From positions 1 through 6,011 of the forward strand of contig DNZD01000346.1 of assembly GCA_003504855.1 (NCBI GenBank): a stretch of DNA of 6,011 bases. Direction: 5' to 3'. Of the stretch, positions 1 to 5,677 are shown piece after piece (position 1 is the first letter of the stretch; each line of letters begins with the position of its first letter). The position numbers and the translations under genes were made by a program. The DNA comes from Cytophagales bacterium. GTDB lineage: Bacteria > Bacteroidota > Bacteroidia > Cytophagales > Cyclobacteriaceae. The notes beneath the pieces were generated by a model. It saw only the letters and a program-made list of their open reading frames with translations, had not been told where the DNA came from and did no database searches.

Positions 1-1189
1 CAAGGGCCGAAACTGGCTTTCAGTCATAGATCATCCTTACGACAAAGCCACCTGCGAGTTTATCGTTACGGCACCCGCTCACTATCAGGTGGTTTCCAAC
101 GGACTGCTGATTGAGGAAAGCGATATCGCCGATGGAAAGCGCACCACCCACTGGAAACAGTCTGTTCCGATTGCATCCTGGTTGTACGTTTTGGGCGTAG
201 CGCGCTTTGCGGTGCAGCACGTGGATGCATTTGATCACAAATCGATTGACACCTGGGTGTACTACCAGGACCGCAAAGCCGGGTTTTATGATTTTGCCAT
301 ACCAACGCGCGAGGTCCTTGAGTTTTACAGCACGTATGTCGGACCATTCTCGTATGAGAAGCTCGCCAACATTCAATCCAACAGTGTGAGTGGCGGGATG
401 GAGGCTGCGTCGGCCATTCTCTACAGCGAGAACTCCGTGGTAGGTGACCGAAATGAGCGTTGGCGCAATGTGGTGATCCATGAAATTGCCCACCAGTGGT
501 TTGGCAACGCTGTCACTGAATCAGATTGGGATGACGCCTGGTTGAGCGAAGGCTTCGCCACCTATTTCACCTTATTGTTCATTGAACATGCCTATGGTCG
601 CGATGAATTCCGCAAAGGACTTGCCTCAAGCCAAAAGACTGTCAATGCCTTTCAAGCCAAGAATCCTGATTACAGAATCATCCATGACAATCTGAAGGAC
701 ATGAACAAAGTGACCAGTTCACACACCTACCAGAAAGGAAGTTGGGTGTTGCATATGCTCCGCGGCATGATCGGCGATGAAGCTTTCTGGAAAGGCATCC
801 GGGCATACTACGCAAAGTACCAGAACCTGAATGCCACCACGACAGACTTCCGTGAGGAAATGGAGCTGGCGTCCGGCCGGGATTTGAAAGCGTTCTTCGA
901 CCAGTGGCTGTATAAGCCTGGTGCCTTATCGGTGAAAGGATCCTGGCATTACGACAACAGAAAAAAGGAATTAGTTATTACCCTCGAGCAAACCCAGCTG
1001 GATGGAAGTCAGTTTGCCATGCCGATCCAGGTAGGGGTGGAGTTACCCAACCAGACCCGACAGATTCACACCCTGGAATTGGATGGCAAGCAAAAGGTGA
1101 TAACACTGAAGTATGAAGTTGAGCCAACTTCGGTTAAACTCGATCCAGACCAGTGGGTGTTGATGGATGCGACAATGGAGAAGAGATAA
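1..1189 (+). CDS. M1-family zinc aminopeptidase, 5' end cut by window edge
   Basis: Zinc metallopeptidase that removes N-terminal residues from peptides. The open frame runs into the left edge (first whole codon at base 2), leaving 395 residues, so the true start and most of the N-terminal beta domain lie outside. Visible-residue numbering: substrate-binding GXMEN-type motif at 131-135, reading GGMEA; zinc site HEIAH at 160-164, with the third ligand Glu183 exactly 18 residues later in WLSEGFATYF; probable catalytic Tyr243 in TYQKG. The helical region is followed by a beta-rich tail from about residue 310, as in short Bacteroidota M1 enzymes. The Asn usual in GXMEN is Ala here, which is unusual; every zinc ligand and the motif Glu are intact. 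Cell location cannot be told without the N terminus. An intrinsic terminator about 105 bp downstream separates it from hicAB. The family call is very safe; substrate specificity is unknown. Confidence 0.95.
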   Translation, partial: KGRNWLSVIDHPYDKATCEFIVTAPAHYQVVSNGLLIEESDIADGKRTTHWKQSVPIASWLYVLGVARFAVQHVDAFDHKSIDTWVYYQDRKAGFYDFAIPTREVLEFYSTYVGPFSYEKLANIQSNSVSGGMEAASAILYSENSVVGDRNERWRNVVIHEIAHQWFGNAVTESDWDDAWLSEGFATYFTLLFIEHAYGRDEFRKGLASSQKTVNAFQAKNPDYRIIHDNLKDMNKVTSSHTYQKGSWVLHMLRGMIGDEAFWKGIRAYYAKYQNLNATTTDFREEMELASGRDLKAFFDQWLYKPGALSVKGSWHYDNRKKELVITLEQTQLDGSQFAMPIQVGVELPNQTRQIHTLELDGKQKVITLKYEVEPTSVKLDPDQWVLMDATMEKR

Positions 1190-1295
1190 CCGTTCCGCTG
1201 TTATTGCTTGGTGATTCGCCTGAGAAGCAGAATAACATACACGGCATGGAAGGCGCAATCAATTGATCAGGTATTCCTGCTTCACCACCCAAATA

Positions 1296-1326
1296 GCCCG
1301 AATTCTTAATCATTTGGGCGTTTTGG
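1296..1326 (+). terminator. Rho-independent terminator after the M1 peptidase
   Basis: Stem GCCCGAAT (1296-1303) pairs with ATTTGGGC (1312-1319), eight pairs including one G-T wobble, around the loop TCTTAATC. It is followed by GTTTTGG, a short T run. It sits between the peptidase stop and the hicAB promoter, where a terminator is expected. The T tract is short, so efficiency may be moderate. Confidence 0.6.
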
Positions 1327-1338
1327 CTTAGAATTCCT

Positions 1339-1369
1339 ATTGCATTTAGTAGCACAAATACTACCTTTG
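1339..1369 (+). promoter_or_regulatory. Bacteroidota-type promoter for hicAB with overlapping inverted repeat
   Basis: TACCTTTG (1362-1369) matches the Bacteroidota -7 element TAnnTTTG exactly. ATTG (1339-1342) is a 3-of-4 match to the -33 element TTTG, with a 19-bp spacer. The predicted transcript would start near 1376, about 40 bases before the hicA ATG. An inverted repeat TAGTA-N7-TACTA (1347-1363) fills the spacer and touches the -7 box, so a repressor bound there would block RNA polymerase. HicB, which has a C-terminal DNA-binding domain, is the obvious candidate. The promoter elements are seen in the sequence; the operator role is inference from a short repeat. Confidence 0.5.
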
Positions 1370-1416
1370 AGAAAGGGGCATACTCAGGAGTAAAGCTGAT
1401 TGCAGATCTTTTCCTG

Positions 1417-1611
1417 ATGAAATACTCTGCATTTCACCGCTTCATCCGGCGAAGCAGTTCCGGATGGCAATTTGTGGGAGCAACCGGGAGCCACTACATC
1501 TATGAAAAAGACGGGCGACGTTATCCAGTGCCTTACCATGGTTCTAAAGAAATAGGAGAAGGCCTCCGGAAGAAGATTATGAAGGATATGGGGTTAACTG
1601 ATAGAACATAA
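1417..1611 (+). CDS. hicA: HicA-family mRNA interferase toxin
   Basis: Toxin of a type II HicAB module; HicA proteins have a dsRNA-binding-like fold and cleave mRNA and tmRNA. The 64-residue product begins MKYSAFHRFIRR, contains GSHYIYEKDGRRYPVPYHG with the catalytic His of the GSH motif at about residue 26, and ends in the usual GEGLRKKIMKDMGL-type helix. Length is normal for the family. The ATG at 1417 fits the usual MKYS family start, although the only Shine-Dalgarno-like sequence (AGGAG, 1386-1390) lies 26 bases away. That AGGAG would suit a rare ATT start at 1399, an alternative considered less likely. The gene lies 22 bp ahead of hicB in the classic toxin-first order and probably shares its transcript from the promoter at 1339-1369. 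No inactivating change is visible. Confidence 0.93.
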   Translation: MKYSAFHRFIRRSSSGWQFVGATGSHYIYEKDGRRYPVPYHGSKEIGEGLRKKIMKDMGLTDRT

Positions 1612-1633
1612 ATCCAATTAATAGCTTGATTCC

Positions 1634-2029
1634 ATGAAAACAGTACGTGCAATCTTGTCTAAAGGTCCGGATGACTATGGCGCCTGGCTGGAAGATCTCC
1701 AGGGCGTATATGGAGCAGGTGATACACCTCAGTCTGCTTTGGAAAATCTGAAGGAGTCCATGGAAATCTATGCGTTGCACAATGGTGATGCTCCGGTATG
1801 GTTACGAAATGGGACATATACCATGCGATACAAGTTCGACGCCGAGAGTGTACTCAATTTCTACCGCGGTATCTTCACCAATGCTGCGCTGGAGCGTATT
1901 ACGGGTATCAACCAAAAGCAGATTCAACACTATGCCTCCGGACTCAAGAAGCCACGTCCTGCGCAATTGAAGAAAATTGAGTCCGCATTCCGGAAACTGG
2001 GGAATGAATTGCTTGCGTTGGAACTGTGA
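1634..2029 (+). CDS. hicB: HicB-family antitoxin with C-terminal HTH
   Basis: Antitoxin partner of the preceding hicA. The 131-residue protein has the HicB N-terminal degenerate RNase H-like domain at about 1-50 (acidic DDYGAWLEDLQGVYGAGDT, then an amphipathic helix SALENLKESMEIY). A C-terminal Cro/XRE-like helix-turn-helix follows at about 75-125 (TNAALERITGINQKQIQHYA, then the Lys-rich stretch GLKKPRPAQLKKIESAF). In this family the N-terminal part blocks the HicA active site and the C-terminal part binds the operon promoter. A candidate operator is the TAGTA-N7-TACTA repeat at 1347-1363. The TGA stop is followed by a 158-bp stretch before the next gene with no strong terminator; a 6-bp palindrome at 2055-2067 is the only candidate. 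Family and pairing are very secure; the operator assignment is not. Confidence 0.93.
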   Translation: MKTVRAILSKGPDDYGAWLEDLQGVYGAGDTPQSALENLKESMEIYALHNGDAPVWLRNGTYTMRYKFDAESVLNFYRGIFTNAALERITGINQKQIQHYASGLKKPRPAQLKKIESAFRKLGNELLALEL

Positions 2030-2088
2030 CAAAACAACTCCTATATCTTCTCCCTGCTTAATAAGCACTTTAGATTTACTGAGGATAC

Positions 2089-2121
2089 TGACCTTTAAAG
2101 TCAATACTTTGGTCTTTAAGG
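2089..2121. promoter_or_regulatory. Candidate regulator-binding region upstream of the ridA-like gene
   Basis: TGACCTTTAAAGTCAAT (2089-2105) differs by one base from TGACCCTTAAAGTCAAT at 3637-3653. A second, inverted half-copy lies next to it: CTTTAAGG at 2114-2121 is the reverse complement of CCTTAAAG found at 3641-3648. The region lies 67-99 bp upstream of the ridA-like ATG, while the matching site at 3633-3655 lies 73-95 bp upstream of the small-protein ATG. The repetition and placement are seen; that it is an operator, possibly for the AraC-family protein encoded between the two sites, is inference. The transcript could also fold here, since GACC (2090-2093) pairs with GGTC (2111-2114). 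Confidence 0.4.
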
Positions 2122-2187
2122 AACATACCTGAGGCCCACACATTCCTAGTATTGCGCCGGATTTTTCATCCGATACACAAAATCCGT

Positions 2188-2682
2188 ATGAATACCGGAT
2201 CAATATTAAAGCTAACTTTCGCCATCGCCATGTTTTCGAACCTGATTGCTTTTGGTCAGGAGGTAGACAGTAGCATACCCGGTAACCATCCAAAAACCAA
2301 TATGGAAAGAAAAGACATCAACTCACCAAAAGTACCACGCTACTCTACTTTATTCCCACATGCGGTGCAGGTGGACAAATTTGTGTTTGTGTCGGGCACG
2401 CCCGGATATGACCTGGCCACTGGCAAAGTAGTGAGTGACGATCTGGAAGCTCAGACACGCCAGTGTTATAAAAATCTCAGTGCCATATTGGAAGAGGCTG
2501 GCACCAACCTGTCTAACGTGGTGAAGATTACCCAGTTTGTTGTATCCGGAAGCGACATGACTGTCGTGAACAAGGTATTCAAGGAGTTCTTTCCCGACGT
2601 AGCACCGGCGCGCAGCAGCCCCATGGTCTCACCATTCCCGGCCGGCATACTTATTTCGATGGAGTGTATCGCTGTTAAATAG
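2188..2682 (+). CDS. RidA/YjgF/UK114-family protein with N-terminal export signal
   Basis: RidA-type proteins are trimers that hydrolyse reactive enamine/imine products of PLP enzymes. From ATG 2188 the product is 164 residues. Residues 1-23 look like a signal peptide (MNTGSILK, hydrophobic LTFAIAMFSNLIAFG, cleavage probably before Gln24). The RidA core spans about 43-164, with FVFVSGTPGYDLATGK (65-80), EAQTRQCYKNLSAILEEAG (87-105), the substrate-binding-type Arg142 in APARSS, and Glu159 in the C-terminal SMECIAVK, both at family-conserved places. The frame is also open back to a TTG at 2152, but ATG 2188 gives a cleaner signal peptide. An internal ATG at 2302 would give a normal cytoplasmic-size RidA of 126 residues, so dual localisation is possible. 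Canonical RidA is cytoplasmic; an exported member points to a different substrate. Possible control site at 2089-2121. Family certain; physiological role unknown. Confidence 0.9.
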   Translation: MNTGSILKLTFAIAMFSNLIAFGQEVDSSIPGNHPKTNMERKDINSPKVPRYSTLFPHAVQVDKFVFVSGTPGYDLATGKVVSDDLEAQTRQCYKNLSAILEEAGTNLSNVVKITQFVVSGSDMTVVNKVFKEFFPDVAPARSSPMVSPFPAGILISMECIAVK

Positions 2683-2749
2683 CGGATAACTACGCTTCAC
2701 TAGCCGTGGCGCCGCAAAGAGCATTCCCATTCAGGATGCGGTGTAACCA

Positions 2750-2767
2750 AACGCAATTCTTTGCGTT
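2750..2767. promoter_or_regulatory. Perfect inverted repeat just before the araC-type gene
   Basis: AACGCAA (2750-2756) and TTGCGTT (2761-2767) are perfect reverse complements around TTCT, ending 11 bp before the regulator ATG. There is no T tract after it on either strand, so an intrinsic terminator is unlikely. It could be an autoregulatory operator or a stem-loop in the 5' leader that affects translation. Function is inference. Confidence 0.35.
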
Positions 2768-2778
2768 GAAAATATCCG

Positions 2779-3639
2779 ATGCTGATAGATCTCCACCAGC
2801 TGTTTGCTCGCAGGCCTCTTAAGAATAGGGTAATCGGTACAGATTTTCTGACTGCCGAATACCGCTGCCCCATAAACGTTGAGAAAGCTCAGTTCTGGAA
2901 CGACATGCACCTCATTGCCTTCGTTTTGAGCGGCAGAAAAGACTGGATTGTTGACGGCGAGATTCATCCGCTGGAGGCCGGGCAGGGGGCTTTCATCCGA
3001 AAGGGGATATACTCCACCAAACAATACTTTGAGGTCGAGCATTGCGTCATCCTCTTTCTTCTCAACGACAAGTTTATAAGGGATTTTCTCAACGAGTATC
3101 CGCATCTCCTGGGAGGCACCCAGCCAGCATTAGCTCACCCGCTATACTTTGAGATTAATGTTGACAATGCCATTCAGTCGGTATTGGCCGGTGTAAGCAA
3201 TTACCTCCAGCAAAGTCAGACCATCGCCAAGGAATTGGTAGAGATCAAGTTCAAAGAGCTCCTGCTGACCCTGGTCCTGAATCCGAAAAACCATGCCTTG
3301 GCATCCTACCTTCAGGCGGTGCGTCAGGCAGACCATGATTTTGAATACATCATGCGAAAACATTTCCTGCATGAACTTTCGCTGGAGGATTTTGCAAGGC
3401 TTTGTGGTAAAAGTCTTTCAGGATTCAAACGGGATTTCATGACCCGCTTTGGATGTCCACCAGGCAAGTGGATAACCGAGATGCGACTCAAGCACGCCAA
3501 GTCATTGCTGATGACCACGGATCTTACCGTGAATGAAATTTGCTTTGACAGCGGATTCAAGAATCCGTCACATTTCAGTCGTGCGTTCCGCCGGCAATTT
3601 GAAATAACTCCCAACCAACTACGCGACAGGTCCAATTGA
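2779..3639 (+). CDS. AraC/XylS-family transcriptional regulator
   Basis: DNA-binding regulator of 286 residues, the standard length for an AraC protein with an N-terminal sensor. Residues about 20-110 form a beta-rich cupin-like domain of the ExsA-like N-terminal type (HLIAFVLSGRKDWIVDGEIH at 44-63, then a GQGAFIRKG turn). A helical linker follows at about 125-180. The C-terminal domain carries both expected helix-turn-helices: SLEDFARLCGKSLSGFKRDF (201-220) and, after LTVNEICFDSGFKNPSHFSR (249-268), the conserved tail FRRQFEITPNQLR. No sugar-binding signature identifies the ligand. It stands between the ridA-like gene and the small-protein/mddA pair, all on one strand, and near-identical motifs lie at 2089-2121 and 3633-3655. 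Local control of both neighbours is therefore a reasonable inference. The start ATG follows a perfect inverted repeat at 2750-2767. Family certain; targets and effector unknown. Confidence 0.92.
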   Translation: MLIDLHQLFARRPLKNRVIGTDFLTAEYRCPINVEKAQFWNDMHLIAFVLSGRKDWIVDGEIHPLEAGQGAFIRKGIYSTKQYFEVEHCVILFLLNDKFIRDFLNEYPHLLGGTQPALAHPLYFEINVDNAIQSVLAGVSNYLQQSQTIAKELVEIKFKELLLTLVLNPKNHALASYLQAVRQADHDFEYIMRKHFLHELSLEDFARLCGKSLSGFKRDFMTRFGCPPGKWITEMRLKHAKSLLMTTDLTVNEICFDSGFKNPSHFSRAFRRQFEITPNQLRDRSN

Positions 3640-3655
3640 CCCTTAAAGTCAATTG
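3633..3655. promoter_or_regulatory. Inverted repeat at the regulator stop codon: operator or weak terminator
   Basis: CAATTGAC (3633-3640) and GTCAATTG (3648-3655) are perfect 8-bp inverted arms around CCTTAAA, and the left arm contains the regulator stop codon. The inner 17 bp repeat the motif upstream of the ridA-like gene with one mismatch. As RNA it would form a stem-loop followed only by TTTGAACC, a poor terminator tail. Sharing with 2089-2105, where the outer arms are not conserved, favours a protein-binding site upstream of the next operon; both roles are possible. Confidence 0.45.
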
Positions 3656-3727
3656 TTTGAACCTTATGGCAAATACCTTGTCATGAAGTGACGCGAATAT
3701 TGCATCTGAATTTGTGGGCGATTCCCG

Positions 3728-3898
3728 ATGGAACCTGTGAAGCAGATGGGCTGGTACAAAAACAAAAGATTTATTAAAGCATCCATGGTGGCTGCCGGTA
3801 TTATGGTAGCCATGCTGATCTGGGGCACGCGCATGCTTCAGGTACATACCCTGGTTCATACACCATCATTCGAAATCAAATCAATACATAATAAATGA
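3728..3898 (+). CDS. Small single-span membrane protein, unrecognised
   Basis: A 56-residue frame from ATG 3728 to TGA 3896-3898, whose stop overlaps the start of mddA (ATGA). I do not recognise a family. The product has a basic N terminus (WYKNKRFIK, residues 9-17), one hydrophobic segment at about 18-33 (ASMVAAGIMVAMLIWG), and a polar tail of about 23 residues with four His and a basic end. The arrangement, with positive charges before the span, predicts N-in/C-out in the inner membrane. An in-frame stop at 3707-3709 limits any extension; ATG 3746 is an alternative start. Support for being real: tight coupling to mddA, a clean hydrophobic/charge layout, and filling of the gap after the regulator. 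It may assist or regulate the methyltransferase, but that is inference. Its shortness makes it easy to miss in annotation. Confidence 0.65.
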   Translation: MEPVKQMGWYKNKRFIKASMVAAGIMVAMLIWGTRMLQVHTLVHTPSFEIKSIHNK

Positions 3899-4674
3899 AG
3901 AAAATAGTTTCCTTCCTGTTCTCTATCGTGGCCTACCTGATCGCCTTTGCGGCGCTGGTAATCTGGATACTCTCCATCAGCGGACTAATACCGGTTATTT
4001 CTATTGATCGCAGTCCGGAAGCAACCTTTGGCACTGCGCTGATCATCGACCTGGGATTGGTCGCCCTCTTTGGGCTGCATCACTCGCTCGCTGCCCGTGC
4101 GGGCTTCAAGGCATGGCTCGCAGGATTTTTGCCCAGGCCCATTGAACGCAGTTTGTATGTCTTAACCTCCGGACTTCTGCTGTTAGTATTGGTCAGGTTC
4201 TGGCAACCCCTGGGCGGTACGATCTGGAGCATCGACCAGAATTCATCTGCCTATTGGGCCATGTACATGGTGTCCCTGTTGGGATGGACCATCATGCTGG
4301 TCTCTACCTTCCTGATCAACCACTTCGATTTGTTTGGGTTACGACAAACTTTTGCTGAACTGAAAGGCAAGACCTATGAACCCCTGGAATTCAGGGTCGT
4401 TGCGTTTTACAAGTACGTTCGTCATCCCTTGTATTTCGGTTTGATGCTCGGCTTATGGGCTACCCCGGTGATGACCGTTACACACCTCGTCATGGCATTT
4501 GCGTGTACCGACTATATATTAATCGGCAGTACGCTGGAGGAAAAGGACCTGAAGAATACCTTCGGAAATAAATACCTGGACTATCAGCGTCGAGTCCCGA
4601 AGTTCTTTCCCTTCCTGAAGACAAGACTGAACACGCCCGTTGAAAAAGAAATAAACAAACAATCAGCTACCTGA
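3895..4674 (+). CDS. mddA: Membrane S-methyltransferase, probable methanethiol S-methyltransferase (MddA)
   Basis: Integral membrane SAM-dependent methyltransferase of the isoprenylcysteine carboxyl methyltransferase/NnrU-like superfamily. MddA converts methanethiol to dimethyl sulfide. The 259 residues match MddA in length. Membrane segments lie at about 6-30, 46-66, 88-104, 121-141 and 180-209. Motifs resembling known MddA proteins are LFGLHHSLAARAGFKAW (58-74), IERSLYVL (83-90), FLINHFDLFGLRQ (139-151), the SAM-site RHPLYFG (176-182), GLWATPVMTVTHLVMAF (186-202), EEKDL (215-219) and YLDYQRRVP (227-235). Translation is probably coupled to the small membrane protein by the ATGA overlap. The 3' end overlaps the convergent toxin gene by 8 bp. 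The superfamily is certain; the methanethiol substrate is inferred from motif resemblance, and another small thiol or NnrU-like role remains possible. Confidence 0.85.
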   Translation: MKKIVSFLFSIVAYLIAFAALVIWILSISGLIPVISIDRSPEATFGTALIIDLGLVALFGLHHSLAARAGFKAWLAGFLPRPIERSLYVLTSGLLLLVLVRFWQPLGGTIWSIDQNSSAYWAMYMVSLLGWTIMLVSTFLINHFDLFGLRQTFAELKGKTYEPLEFRVVAFYKYVRHPLYFGLMLGLWATPVMTVTHLVMAFACTDYILIGSTLEEKDLKNTFGNKYLDYQRRVPKFFPFLKTRLNTPVEKEINKQSAT

Positions 4675-5155
4675 CGGGATTTGATTTTCCCGTTGCCCAA
4701 TTGTTCAGGTGAAAGTAAAGGTCTTCCACCGCCTTCACTTTGACTTTAGAAAGAAACTCAGGATGAAACGGGTTGAGCACCACATTGTGCTCTCTTGGGT
4801 AAGCCGACAACAACAAGCGCGCGGACGGAACCTTCAACGCCACCGAAGTTTGTCGCCGCTGCCAGTCGTCGCCCAGTTGTTGTGATATCAGCGCATAGGG
4901 ACGGGTGTCCCATCCCTTCGGCAACGAGTCCGTTTCCAGATACGGGATATCTCCCTGAACGCGGTAGGTGAGGAGTGACCATGGTGATTCCAGCAGGGCA
5001 TGTCCCTTGATGCACAGGTACTCCGTCATGGCCAGGCTGACGGAAGAAGAGGCATAAATTACCGGATGCAACCTTGAATTCCAGCGGCCTGCACCCTGAC
5101 CAAAACCCAGGGGCGTAGCGGCGTGAGTACGCAAAACGATACGGTAACAGTCCAT
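4667..5155 (-). CDS. res: RES-domain toxin of an Xre-RES toxin-antitoxin module
   Basis: RES toxins degrade cellular NAD+ (characterised members are NAD+ phosphorylases or glycohydrolases) and halt growth until neutralised by the Xre partner. The 162-residue product is of normal length and carries the family signature in order: YRI at 4-6; GAGRWNSRLHPVIYAS with Arg24; SLAMTEYL with Glu45; LPKGW (78-82); GDDW (95-98); KVPSAR with Ser111; and NPFHPEF (128-134). Arg24, Glu45 and Ser111 are the residues the domain is named for, and all are present, so the toxin looks intact. It starts 6 bp after the antitoxin stop, consistent with one transcript and translational coupling. Its last codons overlap the end of the convergent mddA. 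Family call very secure. Confidence 0.94.
   Translation of the reverse strand: MDCYRIVLRTHAATPLGFGQGAGRWNSRLHPVIYASSSVSLAMTEYLCIKGHALLESPWSLLTYRVQGDIPYLETDSLPKGWDTRPYALISQQLGDDWQRRQTSVALKVPSARLLLSAYPREHNVVLNPFHPEFLSKVKVKAVEDLYFHLNNWATGKSNPVR
4674..4693. terminator. Stem-loop at the convergent mddA/res junction, possible weak terminator
   Basis: ACGGGA (4674-4679) and TCCCGT (4688-4693) form a perfect 6-bp stem with an 8-base T-rich loop, starting at the last base of the mddA stop codon and lying inside the 3' coding end of res. No T tract follows on the plus strand. On the minus strand a T-rich stretch begins only after the res stop. It may limit read-through between the converging genes, but it is not a classic intrinsic terminator. 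Confidence 0.3.
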
Positions 5156-5161
5156 CAGACT

Positions 5162-5677
5162 CTAAAGCACATTTCCATACGCCATGGCCTCCAGCGCATC
5201 AGAGACCAGTTCGATGCCAAAGGGGCTGGTGATAGCGTCTGCCGGGGCAATATCACCCAAGGCAGCATTGGACTGTAGCATCCACTGCTGTAACAATTCA
5301 GGTTTACCAAACACGTTGATTCCCTGCGAAATACATTTATCCAATTCAAGTAGGGATTTGGAGGCCAGGATACCGATTCTGGTATCGTCAGACCATCTTG
5401 ACAAAGTGCGGGCTGACACACCCAGGAGCAGGGCTACCTTTTCAGCAGGGAGGTCAAGGAATGTGAGCAGGGGTTGTACCATAGAGTAGGTAAACCCATC
5501 CGGGCCGATCAGTGCCTGCAGTTCAGAATAATTCCGGGCGGCACGCACGGCAGGGATCAGGCGGCCATAGGGCAAAGACGCGCTGGCCTCCATGACCTGT
5601 CCTGTCTGGAACTTGACCGCGTAGGGCAATTCCCGCTGTTTTTTGGGTGTTTTTGAGAGCGCTTTCATGGTAGACAT
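5162..5677 (-). CDS. xre: Xre-MbcA-ParS family antitoxin (DUF2384 type)
   Basis: Antitoxin for the adjacent RES toxin. From ATG 5677 it has 171 residues. A basic N terminus (KALSKTPKKQREL) precedes an Xre-like helix-turn-helix at about 74-98 (LDLPAEKVALLLGVSARTL, then SRW). The C-terminal MbcA/ParS toxin-binding domain runs about 105-171 and shows NVFGKPELLQQWM, SNAALG (136-141), SPFGIELVSDALEAMAYG and a short tail, which in this family reaches toward the toxin NAD+ site. Start choice: ATG 5677 and ATG 5668 are in frame, and the frame is open to TTG 5689. I chose 5677, but 5668 is nearly as good. Repeated GACATTTG boxes surround the start (5673-5704), consistent with autorepression. Antitoxin-first order with a 6-bp gap to the toxin is typical. 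Family call very secure. Confidence 0.93.
   Translation of the reverse strand: MSTMKALSKTPKKQRELPYAVKFQTGQVMEASASLPYGRLIPAVRAARNYSELQALIGPDGFTYSMVQPLLTFLDLPAEKVALLLGVSARTLSRWSDDTRIGILASKSLLELDKCISQGINVFGKPELLQQWMLQSNAALGDIAPADAITSPFGIELVSDALEAMAYGNVL

Noticed and set aside
20..493. 157-residue minus-strand frame opposite the M1 peptidase
   Set aside because: It is antisense to a strongly conserved coding region containing HEIAH, and the product has no recognisable features.
1331..1341. GAATTCCTATT shared with the 57-bp repeats (5765-5775 and 5990-6000), suggesting a third repeat copy near hicA
   Set aside because: Only 11 bp match, flanks do not align and there is no GCTCC-type hairpin; an 11-mer match is expected by chance in 6 kb.
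2055..2067. Palindrome TGCTTA-A-TAAGCA after hicB as a terminator
   Set aside because: A one-base centre leaves only about four stable A/T-rich pairs and no T tract follows; too weak to call.
2105..2111. TACTTTG as a -7 promoter element for the ridA-like gene
   Set aside because: One base short of TAnnTTTG and no -33 element at correct spacing; the promoter for this gene is unresolved.
1802..2293. 163-residue minus-strand frame across the hicB 3' end and the intergenic region
   Set aside because: Overlaps hicB and the start of the ridA-like gene on the opposite strand; low-complexity composition, no domain, so taken as chance.
3707..3714. TGAATTTG as a -7 element for the small-protein/mddA operon
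   Set aside because: The second position mismatches the consensus, no TTTG lies at the right distance, and the leader would be only about 7 bases.
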